DNA from: Megalobrama amblycephala
Lineage: Eukaryota > Chordata > Actinopteri > Cypriniformes > Xenocyprididae
Direction of reading: 5' to 3'
Length of the DNA stretch: 64,000 nucleotides
Assembly (NCBI RefSeq): GCF_018812025.1
Contig: NC_063054.1
Span: 8,326,582-8,390,581, forward strand
The notes under the pieces were generated by a model. The model was not told the DNA's origin. It saw only the letters and a list, made by a program, of their open reading frames with translations, and searched no databases. A program made the position numbers and the translations under genes. Positions 58,528 through 64,000 of this stretch are shown here, in pieces (position 1 is the first letter of the stretch; each line of letters starts with the position of its first letter).

Positions 58528-59880
58528 ATAATGTCTCTTCTTGTCTTCAGTTCTTTTTATGTCTCATTCAGTCTTGTTCACTTTTTGCCTCTACTCAGTC
58601 TTGTCTTGTCTCGTGCCCTACTTTTGTCTCTTCTCTTTCAGTTTCATCTTCTCTTGTTTTCCTTTATTTGCTTCTGTCCTCTTCTCCTCTCTTCTTGTCT
58701 CTTCTCTTTCAGTCTCATCTCCTCTTATTCTCTTCTCCCTTTGTCTCATCTAGTCTTGTTGTTTTTTTGCCTTTTCTCAGTCTCGTGCCATCCTCTCATC
58801 TATCATCCAGTCTCATCTCCTCTCATTTTCCATTTCCTTTCTTTGCTTCTCTTCTCCTCTTATTCTCTTCTTGTCTTGTCTCTTGTCTTAATTCCTCTCA
58901 CCATCTCGTTTTTCTTCTTGCCTCCTCTTGGTCCTTTATCTTCTTGTCCCCACTATGTCTTGTCTCGTTTCCTCATTCTCCTCCAGTCTCATCTCCTCTC
59001 ATTCTTTTTTCTTTTGTCTCATCTGGTCTTGTTCTCTTTTTGTCTTCTGTCTCATCCCATGTTGTCTTGCTCTCTTCTTGTCTCTTCAATTCCAGTCTCA
59101 TCGGTTCTCATGCTCTTCTTGCTGTGTGTCCCGTCCCGTCTCTTCTCATCTCAATTTCTCTTGGATCTTCTTCATGTCTCCTCTTAGTCTATCCTCTTGG
59201 CTCCTCTATTCTTGTCTTGTCGCTTTTCTACCATTTTCCAGTCTCATTTCCTCTCATTCGCTTCTCTTTGCTCATTCTCCTCCTGTCCATATTGTCTCAC
59301 CTCAGTTCCTCTCATTCGCTCCTCATCTCTTCATTTCTCAACTTAGTCTCTTGTCTCACCACATCAAAGACAAGAAAACGAGACTGGAAGAGAAAAACGA
59401 AGTCCATGAGTCTTGTTTCCTTGTCTTTGCTTCTGTTCACGACTCATTCTGAGTCTCCTCTCAGTCTCTTCTTGCCTCACCCTGTCTTTTTTCATCTCAC
59501 CATTGATGGTCTTGTCTTCTTTTCTATCCTCATCTCCTCTCATTCTCTTTTTGTTTCTTCTCTTATCCTCTCATTTTCTTTGTGTCCCTTTTGTCCCTCT
59601 TTGTCTTGCATCTTCCAGTCTCCAGACTCCTCTAATTGCATTTGCTCCTTGTCTACATTCCTCTCTCATTATTGTCTTGTACTTTTTCTATGCTTGTCAT
59701 CTCCTTCCATTCTCTTCTTCTCATTTCTAATCTCTCATTGTTGTCTTGTCTTGTCTGGACTTTTCTTCTTGTGTCCTCTTAGTTTATTCTCTTCTTGTCT
59801 CTTCTATTTTCACCTTGTCGCCAAGTCTTTTTCATCTCATCCCTCCTCATCTTGTCTCTTCTTTTCAAGTCTCATACCTC
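58528..59880. repeat. 1.35-kb polypyrimidine degenerate minisatellite
   Basis: Almost only C and T on the plus strand, made of imperfect units such as CTCATCTCCTCTCATTCTCT and TTCTTGTCTCTTCT. A short purine-rich inversion occurs at about 59365-59403. The long open frames here are composition artefacts. Similar sequence resumes at about 60154-60205 after a SINE. Confidence 0.85.
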
Positions 59881-59883
59881 TTG

Positions 59884-60153
59884 AAAGTGACGTGATGTGT
59901 TGCCAAATATGGTGTCCCATACTCGGATTTTGTGCTCTGCATTTCACCCATCCAAGTGCACACACACAGCAGTGAGTATTGAACACACCCGGAAAAGTGG
60001 GCAGCCATTTTTGCTGTGGCGCCCGGGGAGTGATTTGGGTGTTTGCCTTGCTCAAGCACTGTTCACTCACTACATTTTCTGCCAGTACTGAAACTCGAAA
60101 CCACAACCTTCGGGTTACAAGTCCGACTCTCTAACCATTAGGCCACAACTGCC
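59884..60153 (-). mobile_element. tRNA-derived SINE (HAmo-like) inside the minisatellite
   Basis: On the minus strand: A-box-like TGGCCTAATGGTTAGAGAG, B-box-like GGTTTCGAGTTTC, then a body with CCCCGGGCGCCACAG, ATGGCTGCCCACT, GGATGGGTGAAATGCAGAGC and a CACGTCACTTTC end. I recognise this arrangement from cyprinid tRNA-derived SINEs (HAmo type), by memory. It interrupts the polypyrimidine array. Confidence 0.75.
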
Positions 60154-60212
60154 TCACTTCTTGTCTCGTCTCTTCTCTTATTGTCTCACTTTGTCTTTTC
60201 TTTTCCAGTTTA

Positions 60213-61806
60213 ATATGTGACCAGTCACGGAAAGTAGGGCACAAGTCGGTTCTGGGGCATTTTGAGTTATTCACAGATTCTGAAAGTGTAGTCTCCAAGC
60301 TTTCCAACGATGTGTAACACATGGAAATCTGATAATATTTGGAGAAGTTGTGGCCATTTGAAGGTAGGCACTCAAAAAAGCTCAAAGGGCAGAAAAATAA
60401 CTTCTAGTTTTGCAGTTCTCGCCTGTTCTCACCTGCTGGGAGTGACAATAGGGCTCATTTACATCTCATTTAGATAAGCCATACCCCCTGTAAAGCTGCA
60501 TGGTTGCATAGCAACGACAGACGCAACGGGAAAAATCAGACCGCATACTATTAATAATAAAGGATAATGTGCATTGTAAATGTCAGTAATTTATCTTTTT
60601 TGACATTAGGACTTTTTGAACAGGATTCTGTGATAACCGTATAGTCCTGGTTTAGACCTCAGTTAGTGGTTAGACCTGGTTTGAGTCAAAGGATTAAAAA
60701 AATCCTGTACATTAAACTCTTCAATAAATACTTTTACTTTTGACTTATAATGCACATTTTACGGCTACGGATACTTTATACTTTTACTTACGTAGGAATT
60801 TAATCTGATACATTTACTATTACATTAGTAAATCCTTGTTAAGAAGTAGTAACTGGCTAAAATTATTAGCGTCACATTCAATTCAAGAAAAGTAAGGTTT
60901 ACATGAGCTAAGTCATTCACACCAGTCAATTCAAGCAGTTGAAGCGTTATTCAAATTAATAGCAGATGCTAACATTACCATCTAAAAAGCCCATTATAGT
61001 AATGGGGGTTTTTGGCAAGTGATACGATGCTAACGATTACAATTAAAACGGAACTCCTGAGCTAGCTAATAGCAAAAGACACATGAGATAACGTGTAGCC
61101 TACGTGTTCTTAGAATGAACACAAAACGACAAACTTTGATGTTTATGGAAACTCACCCCATAAGAAACAGAAAATATCTCGTTGCCTCCAATGAAATAAG
61201 TTGTTCGGGCAAACTTTTTTTTTTGTCGGGGTCTTCTTTGTGGATGTAACCATCTCCGAAGTTTGCACTATGCGTCTGTTTGCCTCTAAATGTCCAATAA
61301 TTCGAATGTCCTGCCACTCTTTTTCCGCAACTAAAGAATCCAGCCGTATGTTGTACTTCAAAACATTTTCGGTGTAACGGCCACGTTTCAGCTCGTCTGC
61401 AATATTCTTTGCGGCGTCCATCTTCACTAAATTTTGATATCAGCTAGAGCCGGCCAGAGCGCTGCATAAATAAGTAGCCACGCTTCCCTTGGAGGGCGGC
61501 GGCAATGACAAATGAAACAAAAGCCGGCCTATCCGATTCCAGTATGGAAGTACAAACAGACAATGACACGCCCCTACTGCGAGATAGAATCCCAGAAAAA
61601 CAAACCGATTTCAACCTCAAAATGTACGCTTTAAAATATACCAATACTGCTATATAAAACACGGAGATGCTTCTTTGTGATCTCAACTAACAGATTCTGC
61701 AAAAAAACGAAAATCATCAATTTTGAAAAAAAAACGCTTCTTTCTCAGTTTGCTCAATAGTAGTGCTGCCGACTTGTGTCCCTGGTTTCCATGACGGGTC
61801 ACATAT
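60213..61806 (-). mobile_element. 1.6-kb inverted-repeat element carrying an unidentified ORF
   Basis: The left end ATATGTGACCAGTCACGGAA pairs with the right end TTCCATGACGGGTCACATAT, and GGGCACAAGTCGG/CCGACTTGTGTCCC lie just inside. The interior holds a minus-strand ORF (61143-61421) with an upstream TATA-like motif. Superfamily not recognised. Confidence 0.62.
61143..61421 (-). CDS. unidentified 92-codon ORF inside a transposon-like element
   Basis: Starts ATG at 61421 in a good context (GTGAAGATGG), stops before 61143. It begins MDAAKNIADELKRGRY and has a charged, helix-prone composition (Lys, Glu, Arg rich), then a basic TSTKKTPTKKK segment. Upstream on the same strand at about 61470 is TTATTTATG, TATA-like, in a GC-rich stretch. 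I recognise no domain. It could be a first exon of a transposase or accessory protein, or chance. Confidence 0.3.
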   Translation of the reverse strand: MDAAKNIADELKRGRYTENVLKYNIRLDSLVAEKEWQDIRIIGHLEANRRIVQTSEMVTSTKKTPTKKKVCPNNLFHWRQRDIFCFLWGEFP

Positions 61807-62078
61807 GTGATGTCAAAAATATTTATGATGAGAAAACTACTGAATGATAACAACAACAGATGATCAGTTCTCACTACTCTCTTTTCTTCAATATCAGACA
61901 TTTTGCTGTTAAATGCATATGACCCAACTGGTGCAGTGTCTCTGCGCATTTGGCAAAAGGGATTATATGTACAGTTTAGGTGTGACTGTGGTGTAGTCTA
62001 CAGTAATGAAAAAAATATCTTGACTATGGCAGTATTAATCAGCTATCAATGTCTCTCTTATGTTTTGTTTAATGTTAG

Positions 62079-62168
62079 GTGAGTTTCTGGGTGGTGAGGG
62101 AGATTCTTCATGCTCAGACTCTGAAGATCAGAGCAGAAGTGTTGAGCCTCTATATCAGAACAGCAAAG
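62079..62168 (+). CDS. ralgps2: ralgps2 coding exon, residues 100-129
   Basis: Thirty codons, phase 0. The acceptor is aatgttag and the donor is AAG|GTAAAA. The peptide begins [18 protein letters not shown] and ends YIRTAK. This is the core RasGEF region in which W, R and the L.IRAEV helix are conserved. The first six exon bases are GTGAGT, a consensus splice donor placed directly after the acceptor AG (see findings). The upstream intron is 14,634 bp; the downstream one is only 86 bp. Confidence 0.96.
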
Positions 62169-62254
62169 GTAAAAACACTCCATACAGCACATGAGCTTCT
62201 ACTTAAGTGATTGTTTTTGTATGTGTTGCTAACCTTCTTTCTGTCTTCCTGCAG

Positions 62255-62347
62255 AAACTGTGTGACATGAATAGCCTCCATGCAGTGATGGCGGTAGTAT
62301 CTGCTTTACAGAGCGCTCCCATCTTCAGGCTCTCCAAGACCTGGGCT
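62255..62347 (+). CDS. ralgps2: ralgps2 coding exon, residues 130-160 (last in window)
   Basis: Thirty-one codons, phase 0. The acceptor is ttcctgcag and the donor is GCT|GTGAGT. The peptide reads [18 protein letters not shown], then [13 protein letters not shown], the RasGEF segment NLH.(L/V)MAVVS.LQSAPI.RL..TW that helps form the Ral-contacting face. The family continues with LL.RKDKTTFEKL, which is not found before 64000, so the gene runs off the window. Confidence 0.96.
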
Positions 62348-62470
62348 GTGAGTTATTTAATGTGCTCCATATTCCATATATTTCTATTATTTGCTAAAAC
62401 ATATGGTAACAGTGAATTTAAAGCCTTTATGTATAATGCTTTTTTCATAATGTACTTTATAAAGCATTAA

Positions 62471-63234
62471 AGGGATAGTTCACCCAAAAATAAAAATTTG
62501 ATGTTTATCTGCTTACCCCCAGGGCATCCAAGATGTAGGTGACTTTGTTTCTTCAGTAGAACACAAATTATATATTTTTTTTAACTCCAACCGTTGCGGT
62601 CTCAGTCGTATAATGCATGTCAGTGGGAACTCCATCTATAAGAGTAAAAAAAAAAAAAAACATGCACAGACAAATCCAAATTAAACCCTGCGGCTCGTGA
62701 CGACACATTGATGTCCTAAGACACGAAACGATTGGTTTGTGCGAGAAACCAAACAGTATTTATATCATTTTTTACCTCTAAAACACCACTATGTCCAACT
62801 ACCCTCCAAATCCAGTTGGTAAGGTCAGAAAACACGTTCTGATGACGGAAGTGATGTCTCACGCTTTGCTTCAATGAGTGCGAGACATCACCAACCGGAT
62901 GTGGAGGGCAGTTGGACATAGTGGTGTTTTAGAGGTAAAAAATGATATAAATACTATTTGGTTTCTCGCACAAACTGATCGTTTTGTGTCTTAGGACATC
63001 AATGTGTCGTCATGAGCTGCGGGGTTTAATTTGGATTTGTCTGTGCATGTTTTTTTTTTTACTCTTATAGATGGAGTTCCCACTGACATGCATTATTTGA
63101 CTGACAGACGGCAGCGGTTGGAGTTAAAAATCATCATTTGTGTTCTACTGAAGAAACAAAGTCACGTACATCTTGGATGCCCTGGGGGGTAAGCAGATAA
63201 ACATCAAATTTTCATTTTTGGGTGAACTATCCCT
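62471..63234. mobile_element. Angel-like foldback element, copy 4 (TTAA-flanked)
   Basis: AGGGATAGTTCACCC and GGGTGAACTATCCCT ends with TTAA at 62467-62470 and 63235-63238. The outer arms match copy 1 (919-1627), but the palindromic centre is different: here it holds ATGTCCAACT../..AGTTGGACAT. It starts 123 bp after ralgps2 exon 7. Confidence 0.87.
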
Positions 63235-63473
63235 TTAAATATTTTCATATATAATTGTAACAAAAGTTAAAATGCATTATAATATTTTTACATTCCTTGC
63301 TACATCTGTTATGCATTTTAATGCATTTTAATGAATTATACTTTCTAAATGTGTAGCAATTAATTATTATAACTGTGGTTACAATTATTCATGATATCAT
63401 ACAGTGCATTATAAGGTGCATTACAAGTCATGATAAATACTTTTTTATAATGCATTATATATAAATGCTTTAA

Positions 63474-64000
63474 AGGTGCCCTAGAACTTTTTTTAAAAAA
63501 GATGTAATATAAGTCTAAGGTGTCCCCTGAATGTGTCTGTGAAGTTTCAGCTCAAAATACCCCATAGATTTTTTTTAATTCATTTTTTTAACTGCCTATT
63601 TTGGGGCATCATTATAAATGAGCCGATTCAGGGCTGCTGGCCCTTTAATTCTCGTGCTCCACACCCACGGAGCTCGCGCTTGCCTTGGACAGTGCATAAA
63701 CAAAGTTTACACAGCTAATATAACCCTCAAATGGATCTTTACAAAGTGTTCGTCATGCATGCGGCATGCATGCGTCGGATTATGTGAGTATTGTATAATG
63801 TTATATTGTTTACATTTGATTCTGAATGAGTTTGAGGCTATATGCTCTGTGGTTAACGGCTAATACTACACTGTTGGAGAGATTTATAAAGAATGAAGTT
63901 GTGTTTATGCATTATACAAACTGCAAGTGTTTAATAATGAAAATAGCGACGGCTCTTGTCTCCGTGAATTCAGTAAGAAACGATGGTAACTTTAACCACA
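63474..64000 (-). mobile_element. AGGTGCCC-family element, copy G (cut by window end)
   Basis: Minus-strand copy: TTAA 63470-63473, then AGGTGCCCTAGA, followed by the family's right-end sequence in inverse order (GTCTAAGGTGTCCCCTGAATG..). It belongs to subfamily II and runs past the window edge. Confidence 0.82.

Noticed and set aside
58668..59975. 435-codon open reading frame rich in Ser, Leu and Phe
   Set aside because: It lies in a polypyrimidine minisatellite. Several frames are open together and the residues simply reflect CT composition.
17782..62347. Assignment to ralgps1 rather than ralgps2
   Set aside because: The N-terminal MD..NGQ start, the SSSSESLS.KG segment and EEYAGQITL favour RALGPS2; the RALGPS1 I recall has EEFASQITL and a different start. 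A tree is needed to be certain.

Overview
This is eukaryotic, vertebrate-type DNA, almost certainly from a cyprinid (carp/minnow-like) teleost. It is AT-rich and intron-dominated, with GT..AG splice junctions, microsatellites, Tc1-like and hAT-like transposons, tRNA- and 5S-derived SINEs, and dense short inverted-repeat elements of the kind known from zebrafish and carps. Nothing prokaryotic is present: no operons, no CRISPR array and no phage genes.

The only host gene I can support is the 5' part of ralgps2, a Ral guanine-nucleotide exchange factor, on the + strand. Six phase-0 exons (17782-17907, 18062-18166, 25472-25522, 47361-47444, 62079-62168, 62255-62347) encode the first 160 residues: a short Ser-rich N-terminus and the first part of the RasGEF (CDC25-homology) domain. 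The rest of RasGEF, the PxxP region and the PH domain must lie beyond 64000. The promoter and first non-coding exon are probably upstream of position 1; one weak 5'UTR-exon candidate lies at 10917-11011.

The remaining ~63 kb is 5' flank or intron, largely built from mobile elements inserted into one another. 1-17 kb: Angel-like and AGGTGCCC-type elements flanked by TTAA, a TTA-flanked Harbinger-type MITE, and several hAT-like elements with exact 8-bp target duplications, including two nested pairs. 17-25 kb: the first coding exons, more MITEs, and a LINE ORF2 3' end split by a 1.9-kb hAT element. 25-27 kb: a GC-rich, LTR-flanked, non-coding retroelement (TRIM-like) with a primer-binding site matching tRNA-Phe, and a second decayed copy at 45 kb. 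27-47 kb: Tc1 remnants, SINE-like units, nested hAT/Harbinger-like elements and a 5S-rRNA-derived repeat. 47-56 kb: two Tc1/mariner elements with broken transposases, each in or around other elements, and a minisatellite split by such a nest. 58-62 kb: a 1.35-kb polypyrimidine minisatellite interrupted by a SINE, then an inverted-repeat-bounded element with an unidentified 92-codon ORF. 62-64 kb: two ralgps2 exons and two more TTAA-flanked elements.

I found no new gene system. The most useful leads are the tRNA-Phe-primed miniature LTR family, the several distinct TTAA-flanked foldback families that may share a transposase, the 92-codon ORF at 61 kb, and a recursive-splice-like AG|GTGAGT motif at ralgps2 exon 6.
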